Shown here: positions 49,645-62,384 of the stretch, piece by piece
Layout: each line of letters opens with the position of its first letter
Position numbering within the stretch: position 1 is the first letter of the stretch
Origin: Luzula sylvatica
Lineage: Eukaryota; Streptophyta; Magnoliopsida; Poales; Juncaceae
Direction of reading: 5' to 3'
NCBI GenBank assembly: GCA_946800325.1
Contig: OX326959.1
Coordinates: 3,554,501-3,618,500, forward strand
DNA: 64,000 nt
Notes under the pieces: generated by a model
Database searches by the model: none
Seen by the model: only the letters and a program-made list of their open reading frames with translations
Told to the model about the DNA's origin: nothing
Made by a program: the position numbers and the translations under genes

Positions 49645-52600
49645 CGTGCCATTTCGAGAAAGCATGAGAAAGTTACAAAGTGATCATCTTCATATTCAAT
49701 AATTCATGATGAAATTACCAAAAAAACTGTATTTTCTGTTAATTCGGGATAAAAATACATAATTACCCAAATTCGTTCGCGCTGCTGTATTCCTATCGTC
49801 GGGGCGAACGATTTTGATATAAAAATCGTGCCATTTGGAGAAAGATTGAGAAAGCTACAATTGGGCAATCTTCATATTCAATAATTCAAGATGAAATTCC
49901 AAAAAAAACCGTGTTTTTCGTTAATTCGGGTTCAAAATATATCATTTCCAAAATTCGGCCGCGCTGATGCATTCCTCTTGTCGAGGCGAGCGATTTTAAT
50001 ATGAAGATCGTGCCATTTGGAGAAAGTATGAGAAAGTTACAATGTGATAATCTTCATATTCAATAATTCATGATGAAATTACCAAAAAAACTGTATTTTC
50101 TGTTAATTCGGGTTCAAAATACATAATTTCCCAAATTCGTTCGCGCTGCTGTATTCCTCTCGCCGGGGCGAACGATTTTGATATAAAAATCGTGCCATTT
50201 GGAGAAAGATTGAGAAAGCTACAATTGGACAATCTTCATATTCAATAATTCAAGATGAAATTCCAAAAAAAACAGTGTTTTTTGTTAATTCGGGTTCAAA
50301 ATACATCATTTCCAAAATTCGGCCGCGCTGTTGTATTCCTCTCGTCGAGGCGAGCGATTTTGTTATGAAGGTCGTGCCATTTCGAGAAAGTATGAGAAAG
50401 TTACAATGTGATAATCTTCATATTCAATAATTCATGATGAAATTGCCGAAAAAACTGTATTTTCTGTAAATTCGGGTTCAAAATACATAATTTCCCAAAT
50501 TCGTTCGTGCTTCTGTATTCCTCTCGCCGGGGCGAACGATTTTTATATAAAAATCGTGCCATTTGGAGAAAGATTGAGAAAGCTACAATTGGACAATCTT
50601 CATATTCAATAATTCAAGATGAAATTCCAAAAAAAACAGTGTTTTTTGTTAATTTGGGTTCAAAATACATCATTTCCAAAATTCGGCCTCGCTGTTGCAT
50701 TCCTCTCGTCGAGGCGAGCGATTTTGATATGAAGATCGTGCCATTTCGAGAAATTATGAGAAAGTTACAATGTGATAATCTTCATATTCAATAATTCATG
50801 ATGAAATTACCGAAAAAACTGTATTTTCTGTAAATTCGGGTTCAAAATACATAATTTCCCAAATTCGTTCGTGCTGCTGTATTCCTCTCGCCGGGGCGAA
50901 CGATTTTTATATAAAAATCGTGCCATTTGGAGAAAGATTGAGAAAGCTACAATTGGACAATCTACATATTCAATAATTCAAGATGAAATTCCAAAAAAAA
51001 CAGTGTTTTTTGTTAATTCGGGTTCAAAATACATCATTTCCAAAATTCGGACGCGCTGTTGCATTCCTCTCGTCGAGGCGAGCGATTTTGATATGAAGAT
51101 CGTGCCATTTGGAGAAAGATTGACAAAGCTACAATGTGATAATCTTCATATTCAATAATTCAAGATGAAATTATAAAAAAAACTGTATTTTTTGTTAATT
51201 CGGGTTCAAAATACATAATTTCCCAAATTCGACCGCGCAGCTGCATTCCTCTCGTCAAGGCGAGCGATTTTGATATGAAGATCGTGCCATTTCGAGAAAG
51301 TATGAGAAAGTTACAAAGTGATCATCTTCATATTCAATAATTCATGATGAAATTACCAAAAAAACTGTATTTTCTGTTAATTCGGGTTCAAAATACATAA
51401 TTTCCCAAATTCGTTCGCGCTGCTGTATTCCTATCGCCGGGGCGAACGATTTTGATATAAAAATCGTGCCATTTGGAGAAAGATTGAGAAATCTACAATT
51501 GGACAATCTTCATATTCAATAATTCAAGATGAAATTCCAAAAAAAAATCGTGTTTTTCGTTAATTCGGGTTCAAAATACATCATTTCCAAAATTCGGCCG
51601 CGCTGTTGCATTCCTCTCGTCGAGGCGAGCGATTTTGATATGAAGATCGTGCCATTTGGAGAAAGTATGAGAAAGTTACAATGTGATAATCTTCATATTC
51701 AATAATTCATGATGAAATTACCAAAAAAACTGTATTTTCTGTTAATTCGGGTTCAAAATACATAATTTCCCAAATTCGTTCGCGGTGCTGTCTTCCTCTC
51801 ACCGGGGCGAACGATTTTGATATAAAAATCGTGCCATTTGGAGAAAGATTGAGAAAGCTACAATTGGACAATCTTCATATTCAATAATTCAAGATGAAAT
51901 TCCAAAAAAAAAAGTGTTTTTTGTTAATTCTGGTTCAAAATACATCATTTCCAAAATTCGGCCGCGCTGTTGCATTCCTCTCGTCGAGGCGAGCGATTTT
52001 GATATGAAGATCGTGCCATTTCGATAAAATATGAGAAAGTTACAATGTGATAATCTTCATATTCAATAATTCATGATGAAATTACCGAAAAAACTGTATT
52101 TTCTGTAAATTCGGGTTCAAAATACATAATTTCCCAAATTCGTTCGTGCTTCTGTATTCCTCTCGCCGGGGCGAACGATTTTTATATAAAAATCGTGCCA
52201 TTTGGAGAAAGATTGAGAAAGCTACAATTGAACAATCTTCATATTCAATAATTCAAGATGAAATTCCAAAAAAAACAGTGTTTTTTGTTAATTCGGGTTC
52301 AAAATACATCATTTCCAAAATTCGGCCGCGCTGTTGCATTCCTCTCGTCGAGGCTTGCGATTTTGATATGAAGATCGTGCCATTTCGAGAAAGTATGAGA
52401 AAGTTACAATGTGATAATCTTCATATTCAATAATTCATGATGAAATTACCGAAAAAACTGTATTTTCTGTAAATTCGGGTTCAAAATACATAATTTCCCA
52501 AATTCGTTCGTGCTGCTGTATTCCTCTTGCCGGGGCGAACGATTTTATATAAAAATCGTGCCATTTGGAGAAAGATTGAGAAAGCTACAATTGGACAATC

Positions 52601-52738
52601 TTCATATTCAATAATTCAAGATGAAATTCCAAAAAAAACAGTGTTTTTTGTTAATTCGGGTTCAAAATACATCATTTCCAAAATACGGCCGCGTTGTTGC
52701 ATTCCTCTCGTCGAGGCGAGCGATTTTGATATGAAGAT
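49463..52738 (+). repeat. Two 9-mer HORs headed by C (2 x 1638 bp)
   Basis: Units begin at C monomers 49463 and 51101, each followed by B (AAAGTGATCAT), A, B, A, B, A, B (ACCGAAA, GTGCTGCTG tail), A. Many substitutions are private to one copy: GGGATAAAAATACATAATTACCC near 49747, TTTTAATATG near 49994, CGATAAAATATG near 52021, and a one-base deletion in the junction palindrome near 52541. Divergence is visibly higher than in the 8-mers. Confidence 0.86.
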
Positions 52739-54011
52739 CGTGCCATTTGGAGAAAGATTGACAAAGCTACAATGTGATAATCTTCATATTCAATAATTCA
52801 AGATGAAATTATAAAAAAAACTGTATTTTTTGTTAATTCGGGTTCAAAATACATAATTTCCCAAATTCGACCGCGTTGCTGCATTCCGCTCGTCGAGGCG
52901 AGCGATTTTGATATGAAGATCGTGCCATTTCGAGAAAGTATGAGAAAGTTACAAAGTGATCATCTTCATATTCAATAATTCATGATGAAATTACCAAAAA
53001 AACTGTATTTTCTGTTAATTCGGGTTCAAAATACATAATTTCCCAAATTCGTTCGCGCTGCTGTATTCCTATCGCCGGGGCGAACGATTTTGATATAAAA
53101 ATCTTGCCATTTGGAGAAAGATTGAGAAAGCTACAATTGGACAATCTTCATATTCAATAATTGAAGATGAAATTCCAAAAAAAATCGTGTTTTTCGTTAA
53201 TTCGGGTTCAAAATACATCATTTCCAAAATTCGGCCGCGCTGTTGCATTCCTCTCGTCGAGGCGAGCGATTTTGATATGAAGATCGTGCCATTTGGAGAA
53301 AGTATGAGAAAGTTACAATGTGATAATCTTCATTTTCAATAATTCATGATGAAATTACCAAAAAAACTGTATTTTCTGTTAATTCGGGTTCAAAATACAT
53401 AATTTCCCAAATTCGTTCGCGTTGCTGTATTCCTCTCGCCGGGGCGAACGATTTTGATATAAAAATCGTGCCATTTGGAGAAAGATTGAGAAAGCTACAA
53501 TTGGACAATCTTCATATTCAATAATTCAAGATGAAATTCCAAAAAAAAAGTGTTTTTTGTTAATTCGGGTTCAAAATACATCGTTTCCAAAATTCGGCCG
53601 CGCTATTGCATTCCTCTCGTCGAGGCGAGCGATTTTGATATCAAGATCGTGGCATTTCGAGAAAGTATGAGAAAGTTACATTGTGATAATCTTCATATTC
53701 AATAATTCATGATGAAATTACCGAAAAAACTGTATTTTCTGTAAATTCGGGTTCAAAATACATAATTTCCCAAATTCGTTCGTGCTGCTGTATTCCTCTC
53801 GCCGGGGCGAACGATTTTTATATAAAAATCGTGCCATTTGGAGAAAGATTGAGAAAGCTACAATTGGACAATCTTCATATTCAATAATTCAAGATGAAAT
53901 TCCAAAAAAAACAGTATTTTTTGTTAATTCGGGTTCAAAATACATCATTTCCAAAATTCGGCCGCGTTGTTGCATTCCTCTCGTCGAGGCGAGCGATTTT
54001 GATATGAAGAT
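52739..54011 (+). repeat. 7-mer derivative of the C 9-mer (1273 bp)
   Basis: It starts with C (52739) and has B, A, B, A, B, A before the next C at 54012, two monomers fewer than its neighbours. The B near 53648 has GATATCAAGATCGTGGC just before it and joins directly to a GTGCTGCTG / TTTTTAT tail. The missing dimer is the GTGCTTCTG B plus A present at the same place in the flanking 9-mers. Confidence 0.85.
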
Positions 54012-57000
54012 CGTGCCATTTGGAGAAAGATTGACAAAGCTACAATGTTATAATCTTCATATTCAATAATTCAAGATGAAATTATAAAAAAAACTGTATT
54101 TTTTGTTAATTCGGGTTCAAAATACATAATTTCCCAAATTCGACCGCGTTGCTGCATTCCGCTCGTCGAGGCGAGCGATTTTGATATGAAGATCGTGCCA
54201 TTTCGAGAAATTATGAGAAAGTTACAAAGTGATCATCTTCATATTCAATAATTCGTGATGAAATTTCCAAAAAAACTGTATTTTCTGTTAATTCGGGTTC
54301 AAAATACATAATTTGCCAAATTCGTTCGCGCTGCTGTATTCCTATCGCCGGGGCGAACGATTTTGATATAAAAATCGTGCCATTTGGAGAAAGATTGAGA
54401 AAGCTACAATTGGACAATCTTCATATTCAATAATTGAAGATAAAATTCCAAAAAAAACCGTGTTTTTCGTTTATTCGGGTTCAAAATACATCATTTCCGA
54501 AATTCGGCCGCGCTGTTGCATTCCTCTCGTCGAGGCGAGCGATTTTGATATGAAGATCGTGCCATTTGGAGAAAGTATGAGAAAGTTACAATGTGATAAT
54601 CTTCATATTCAATAATTCATGATGAAATTACCAAAAAAACTGTATTTTCTGTTAATTCGGGTTCAAAATACATAATTTCCCAAATTCGTTCGAGGTGCTG
54701 TATTCCTCTCGCCGGGGCGAACGATTTTGATATAAAAATCGTGCCATTTGGAGAAAGATTGAGAAAGCTACAATTGGACAATCTTCATATTCAATAATTC
54801 AAGATGAAATTCCAAAAAAAAAAGTGTTTTTTGTTAATTCTGGTTCAAAATACATCATTTCCAAAATTCAGCCGCGCTGTTGCATTCCTCTCGTCGAGGC
54901 GAGCGATTTTGATATGAAGATCGTGCCATTTCGAGAAAGTATGAGAAAGTTACAATGTGATAATCTTCATATTCAATAATTCATGATGAAATTACCGAAA
55001 AAACTGTATTTTCTGTAAATTCGGGTTCAAAATACATAATTTCCCAAATTCGTTCGTGCTTCTGTATTCCTCTCGCCGGGGCGAACGATTTTTATATAAA
55101 AATCGTGCCATTTGGAGAAAGATTGAAAAAGCTACAATTGGACAATCTTCATATTCAATAATTCAAGATGAAATTCCAAAAAAAATAGTGTTTTTTGTTA
55201 ATTCGGGTTCAAAATACATCATTTCCAAAATTCGGCCGCGCTGTTGCATTCCTCTCGTCGAGGCGAGCGATTTTGATATGAAGATCGTGCCATTTCGAGA
55301 AAGTATGAGAAAGTTACAATGTGATAATCTTCATATTCAATAATTCATGATGAAATTACCGAAAAAACTGTATTTTCTGTAAATTCGGGTTCAAAATACA
55401 TAATTTCCCAAATTCGTTCGTGCTGCTGTATTCCTCTTGCCGGGGCGAACGATTTTTATATAAAAATCGTGCCATTTGGAGAAAGATTGAGAAACCTACA
55501 ATTGGACAATCTTCATATTCAATAATTCAAGATGAAATTCCAAAAAAAACAGTGTTTTTTGTTAATTCGGGTTCAAAATACATCATTTCCACAATTCGGC
55601 CGCGTTGTTGCATTCCTCTCGTCGAGGCGAGCGATTTTGATATGAAGATCGTGCCATTTGGAGAAAGATTGACAAAGCTACAATGTGATAATCTTCATAT
55701 TCAATAATTCAAGATGAAATTATAAAAAAAACTGTATTTTTTGTTAATTCGGGTTCAAAATACATAATTTCCCAAATTCGACCGCATTGCTGCATTTCGC
55801 TCGTCAAGGCGAGCGATTTTGATATGAAGATCGTGCCATTTCGAGAAAGTATGAGAAAGGTACAAAGTGATCATCTTCATATTCAATAATTCATGATGAA
55901 ATTACCAAAAAAACTGTATTTTCTGTTAATTCGGGTTCAAAATACATAATTTCCCAAATTCGTTCGCGCTGCTGTATTCCTATCGCCGGGGCGAACGATT
56001 TTGATATAAAAATCGTGCCATTTGGAGAAAGATTGAGAAAGCTACAATTGGACAATCTTCATATTCAATAATTGAAGATGAAATTCCAAAAAAAACCGTG
56101 TTTTTCGTTTATTCGGGTTCAAAATACATCATTTCCAAAATTCGGCCGCGCTGTTGCATTCCCCTCGTCGAGGCGAGCGATTTTGATATCAAGATCGTGC
56201 CATTTGGAGAAAGTATGAGAAAGTTACAATGTGATAATCTTCATATTCAATAATTCATGATGAAATTACCAAAAAAACTGTATTTTCTGTTAATTCGGGT
56301 TCAAAATACATAATTTCCCAAATTCGTTCGCGGTGCTGTATTCCTCTCACCGGGACGAACGATTTTGATATAAAAATCGTGCCATTTGGAGAAAGATTGA
56401 GAAAGCTACAATTGGACAATCTTCATATTCAATAGTTCAAGATGAAATTCCAAAAAAAAAAATTGCTTTTTGTTAATTCTGGTTCAAAATACATCATTTC
56501 CAAAATTCGGCCGCGCTGTTGCATTCCTCTCGTCGAGGCGAGCGATTTTGATATGAAGATCGTGCCATTTCGAGAAAGTATGAGAAAGTTACAAACTGAT
56601 CATCTTCATATTCAATAATTCATGATGAAATTACCAAAAAAATTGTATTTTCTGTTAATTCGGGTTCAAAATACATAATTTCCCAAATTCGTTCGCGGTG
56701 CTGTATTCCTCTCGCCGGGGCGAACGATTTTGATATAAAAATCGTGCCATTTGGAGAAAGATTGAGAAAGCTACAATTGGACAATATTCATATTCAATAA
56801 TTCAAGATGAAATTCCAAAAAAAAAAGTGTTTTTTGTTAATTCTGGTTCAAAATACATCATTTCCAAAATTCGGCCGCACTGTTGCATTCCTCTCGTCGA
56901 GGCGAGCGATTTTGATATGAAGATCGTGCCATTTCGAGAAAATATGAGAAAGTTACAATGTGATAATCTTCATATTCAATAATTCATGATGAAATTACCG

Positions 57001-58926
57001 AAAAAACTGTATTTTCTGTAAATTCGGGTTCAAAATACATAATTTCCCAAATTCGTTCGTGCTGCTGTATTCCTCTCGCCGGGGCGAACGATTTTTATAT
57101 AAAAATCGTGCCATTTGGAGAAATATTGAGAAAGCTACAATTGGACAATCTTCATATTCAATAATTCAAGATGAAATTCCAAAAAAAACAGTGTTTTTTG
57201 TTAATTCGGGTTCAAAATACATCATTTCCAAAATTCGGCCGCGTTGTTGCATTCCTCTCGTCGAGGCGAGCGATTTTGATATGAAGATCGTGCCATTTGG
57301 AGAAAGATTGACAAAGCTACAATGTGATAATCTTCATATTCAATAATTCAAGATGAAATTATAAAAAAAACTGTATTTTTTGTTAATTCGGGTTCAAAAT
57401 ACATAATTTCCCAAATTCGACCGCGTTGCTTCATTCCGCTCGTCGAGGCGAGCGATTTTGATATGAAGATCGTGCCATTTCGAGAAAGTATGAGAAAGGT
57501 ACAAAGTGATCATCTTCATATTCAATAATTCATGATGAAATTACCAAAAAAACTGTATTTTCTGTTAATTCGGGTTCAAAATACATAATTTCCCAAATTC
57601 GTTCGCGCTGCTGTATTCCTATCGCCGGGGCGAACGATTTTGATATAAAAATCGTGCCATTTGGAGAAAGATTGAGAAAGCTACAATTGGACAATCTTCA
57701 TATTCAATAATTGAAGATGAAATTCCAAAAAAAACCGTGTTTTTCGTTTATTCGGGTTCAAAATACATCATTTCCAAAATTCGGCCGCGCAGTTGAATTC
57801 CTCTCGTCGAGGCGAGCGATTTTGATATGAAGATCGTGCCATTTGGAGAAAGTATGAGAAAGTTACAATGTGATAATCTTCATATTCAATAATTCATGAT
57901 GAAATTACCAAAAAAACTGTATTTTCTGTTAATTCGGGTTCAAAATACATAATTTCCCAAATTCGTTCGCGTTGCTGTATTCCTCTCGCCGGGGCGAACG
58001 ATTTTGATATAAAAATTGTGCCATTTGGAGAAAGATTGAGAAAGCTACAATTGGACAATCTTCATATTCAATAATTCAAGATGAAATTCCAAAAAAAAAT
58101 GTGTTTTTTGTTAATTCGGGTTCAAAATACATCGATTCCAAAATTCGGCCGCGCAGTTTCATTCCTCTCGTCGAGGCGAGCGATTTTGATATGAAGATCG
58201 TGCCATTTCGAGAAAGTATGAGAAAGTTACAATGTGATAATCTTCATATTCAATAATTCATGATGAAATTACCAAAAAAACTGTATTTTCTGTTAATTCG
58301 GGTTCAAAATACATAATTTCCCAAATTCGTTCGCGCTGCTGTATTCCTATCGCCGGGGCGAACGATTTTGATATAAAAATCGTGCCATTTGGAGAAAGAT
58401 TGAGAAAGCTACAATTGGACAATCTTCATATTCAATAATTCAAGATGAAATTCCAAAAAAAACAGTGTTTTTTGTTAATTCGGGTTCAAAATACATCATT
58501 TCCAAAATTCGGCCGCGTTGTTGCATTCCTCTCGTCGAGGCGAGCGATTTTGATATGAAGATCGTGCCATTTCGAGAAAGTATGAGAAAGTTACAATGTG
58601 ATAATCTTCATATTCAATAATTCATGATGAAATTACCGAAAAAACTGTATTTTCTGTAAATTCGGGTTCAAAATACATAATTTCCCAAATTCGTTCGTGC
58701 TGCTGTATTCCTCTCGCCGGGGCGAACGATTTTTATATAAAAATCGTGCCATTTGGAGAAAGATTGAGAAACCTACAATTGGACAATCTTCATATTCAAT
58801 AATTCAAGATGAAATTCCAAAAAAAACAGTGTTTTTTGTTAATTCGGGTTCAAAATACATCATTTCCAAAATTCGGCCGCGTTGTTGTATTCCTCTCGTC
58901 GAGGCGAGCGATTTTGATATGAAGAT
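54012..58926 (+). repeat. Three 9-mer HORs headed by C (~1638 bp each)
   Basis: Units begin at 54012, 55650 and 57289. All have the C-B-A-B-A-B-A-B-A order. The units differ: 55650 has AACTGATCAT (near 56590), AATAGTTC and an A-run followed by TTGCTTTTTG (near 56460). The unit at 57289 has GTTGAATTCC, AAAATTGTGCC (58013) and TACATCGATTCC, variants that were then amplified to its right. Confidence 0.86.
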
Positions 58927-61900
58927 CGTGCCATTTGGAGAAAGATTGACAAAGCTACAATGTGATAATCTTCATATTCAATAATTCAAGATGAAATTAT
59001 AAAAAAAACTGTATTTTTTGTTAATTCGGGTTCAAAATACATAATTTCCCAAATTCGACCGCGTAGCTGCATTCCTCTCGTCGAGGCGAGCGATTTTGAT
59101 ATGAAGATCGTGCCATTTCGAGAAAGTATGAGAAAGTTACAAAGTGATCATCTTCATATTCAATAATTCATGATGAAATTACCAAAAAAACTGTATTTTC
59201 TGTTAATTCGGGTTCAAAATACATAATTTCCCAAATTCGTTCGCGCTGCTGTATTCCTATCGCCGGGGCGAACGATTTTGATATAAAAATCGTGCCATTT
59301 GGAGAAAGATTGAGAAAGCTACAATTGGACAATCTTCATATTCAATATTTGAAGATGAAATTCCAAAAAAAACCATGTTTTTCGTTAATTCGGGTTCAAA
59401 ATACATCATTTCCAAAATTCGGCCGAGCTGTTGCATTCCTCTCGTCGAGGCGAGCGATTTTGATATGAAGATCGTGCCATTTGGAGAAAGTATGAGAAAG
59501 TTACAATGTGATAATCTTCATATTCAATAATTCATGATGAAATTACCAAAAAAACTGTATTTTCTGTTAATTCGGGTTCAAAATACATAATTTCCCAAAT
59601 TCGTTCGCGTTGCTGTATTCCTCTCGCCGGGGCGAACGATTTTGATATAAAAATCGTGCCATTTTGAGAAAGATTGAGAAAGCTACAATTGGACAATCTT
59701 CATATTCAATAATTCAAGATGAAAATCCAAAAAAAAAAGTGTTTTTTGTTAATTCGGGTTCAAAATACTTCATTTCCAAAATTCGGCTACGCTGTTGCAT
59801 TCCTCTCGTCGAGGCGAGCGATTTTGATATGAAGATCGTGCCATTTCGAGAAAGTATGAGAAAGTTACAATGTGATAATCTTCATATTCAATAATTCATG
59901 ATGAAATTACCAAAAAAACTGTATTTTCTGTTAATTCGGGTTCAAAATACATAATTTCCCAAATTCGTTCGCGCTGCTGTATTCCTATCGCCGGGGCGAA
60001 CGATTTTGATATAAAAATCGTGCCATTTGGAGAAAGATTGAGAAAGCTACAATTGGACAATCTTCATATTCAATAATTCAAGATGAAATTCCAAAAAAAA
60101 CAGTGTTTTTTGTTAATTCGGGTTCAAAATACATCATTTCCAAAATTCGGCCGCGTTGTTGCATTCCTCTCGTCGAGGCGAGCGATTTTGATATGAAGAT
60201 CGTGCCATTTGGAGAAAGATTGAGAAAGCTACAATTGGACAATCTTCATATTCAATAATTGAAGATGAAATTCCAAAAAAAACCGTGTTTTTCGTTTATT
60301 CGGGTTCAAAATACATCATTTCCAAAATTCGGCCGCGAAGTTGAATTCCTCTCGTCGAGGCGAGCGATTTTGATATGAAGATCGTGCCATTTGGAGAAAG
60401 TATGAGAAAGTTACAATGTGATAATCTTCATATTCAATAATTCATGATGAAATTACCAAAAACACTGTATTTTCTGTTAATTCGGGTTCAAAATACATAA
60501 TTTCCCAAATTCGTTCGCGTTGCTGTATTCCTCTCGCCGGGGCGAACGATTTTGATATAAAAATTGTGCCATTTGGAGAAAGATTGAGAAAGCTACAATT
60601 GGACAATCTTCATATTCAATAATTCAAGATGAAATTCCAAAAAAAAATGTGTTTTTTGTTAATTCGGGTTCAAAATACATCGATTCCAAAATTCGGACGC
60701 GCAGTTGCATTCCTCTCGTCGAGGCGAGCGATTTTGATATGAAGATCGTGCCATTTCGAGAAAGTATGAGAAAGTTATAATGTGATAATCTTCATATTCA
60801 ATAATTCATGATGAAATTACCAAAAAAACTGTATTTTCTGTTAATTCGGGTTCAAAATACATAATTTCCCAAATTCGTTCGCGCTGCTGTATTCCTATCG
60901 CCGGGGCGAACGATTTTGATATAAAAATCGTGCCATTTGGAGAAAGATTGAGAAAGCTACAATTGGACAATCTTCATATTCAATAATTCAAGATGAAATT
61001 CCAAAAAAAACAGTGTTTTTTGTTAATTCGGGTTCAAAATACATCATTTCCAAAATTCGGCCGCGTTGTTGCATTCCTCTCGTCGAGGCGAGCGATTTTG
61101 ATATGAAGATCGTGACATTTGGAGAAAGATTGAGAAAGCTACAATTGGACAATCTTCATATTCAATAATTGAAGATGAAATTCCAAAAAAAACCGTGTTT
61201 TTCGTTTATTCGGGTTCAAAATACATCATTTCCAAAATTCGGCCGCGCAGTTGAATTCCTCTCGTCGAGGCGAGCGATTTTGATATGAAGATCGTGCCAT
61301 TTGGAGAAAGTATGAGAAAGTTACAATGTGATAATCTTCATATTCAATAATTCATGATGAAATTACCAAAAAAACTGTATTTTCTGTTAATTCGGGTTCA
61401 AAATACATAATTTCCCAAATTCGTTCGCGTTGCTGTATTCCTCTCGCCGGGGCGAACGATTTTGATATAAAAATTGTGCCATTTGGAGAAAGATTGAGAA
61501 AGCTACAATTGGACAATCTTCATATTCAATAATTCAAGATGAAATTCCAAAAAAAAATGTGTTTTTTGTTAATTCGGGTTCAAAATACATCGATTCCAAA
61601 ATTCGGCCGCGCAGTTTCATTCCTCTCGTCGAGGCGAGCGATTTTGATATGAAGATCGTGCCATTTCGAGAAAGTATGAGAAAGTTACAATGTGATAATC
61701 TTCATATTCAATAATTCATGATGAAATTACCAAAAAAACTGTATTTTCTGTTAATTCGGGTTCAAAATACATAATTTCCCAAATTCGTTCGCGCTGCTGT
61801 ATTCCTATCGCCGGGGCGAACGATTTTGATATAAAAATCGTGCCATTTGGAGAAAGATTGAGAAAGCTACAATTGGACAATCTTCATATTCAATAATTCA

Positions 61901-62384
61901 AGATGAAATTCCAAAAAAAACAGTGTTTTTTGTTAATTCGGGTTCAAAATACATCATTTCCAAAATTCGGCCGCGTTGTTGCATTCCTCTCGTCGAGGCG
62001 AGCGATTTTGATATGAAGATCGTGCCATTTCGAGAAAGTATGAGAAAGTTACAATGTGATAATCTTCATATTCAATAATTCATGATGAAATTACCGAAAA
62101 AACTGTATTTTCTGTAAATTCGGGTTCAAAATACATAATTTCCCAAATTCGTTCGTGCTGCTGTATTCCTCTCGCCGGGGCGAACGATTTTTATATAAAA
62201 ATCGTGCCATTTGGAGAAAGATTGAGAAACCTACAATTGGACAATCTTCATATTCAATAATTCAAGATGAAATTCCAAAAAAAACAGTGTTTTTTGTTAA
62301 TTCGGGTTCAAAATACATCATTTCCAAAATTCGGCCGCGTTGTTGTATTCCTCTCGTCGAGGCGAGCGATTTTGATATGAAGAT
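58927..62384 (+). repeat. 19-mer HOR (3458 bp) with doubled 5-mer
   Basis: C (58927), B, A with CAATATTTGAAG, B, A with CATTTTGAG, B, A (60019), then two 5-mers, each A-B-A-B-A (60201-61110 and 61111-62020), then B (62021) and A (62203). The 5-mers copy the monomers around 57653-58562. The whole unit restarts at 62385 and matches to the window end with two base differences seen. Confidence 0.87.
60201..62020 (+). repeat. Two 5-mer (910-bp) tandem units with A-A junctions
   Basis: Each unit starts with an A monomer directly after another A: GATATGAAGAT is followed by CGTG.CATTTGGAGAAAGATTGAG at 60201 and 61111. Elsewhere A tails lead into B-type or C heads. Shared markers at 910-bp spacing are TTCGTTTATTCGGG, AGTTGAATTCC, AAAATTGTGCC and TACATCGATTCC. 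A third A-A junction at 63659 is the copy of 60201 in the next 3458-bp unit. Confidence 0.88.
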
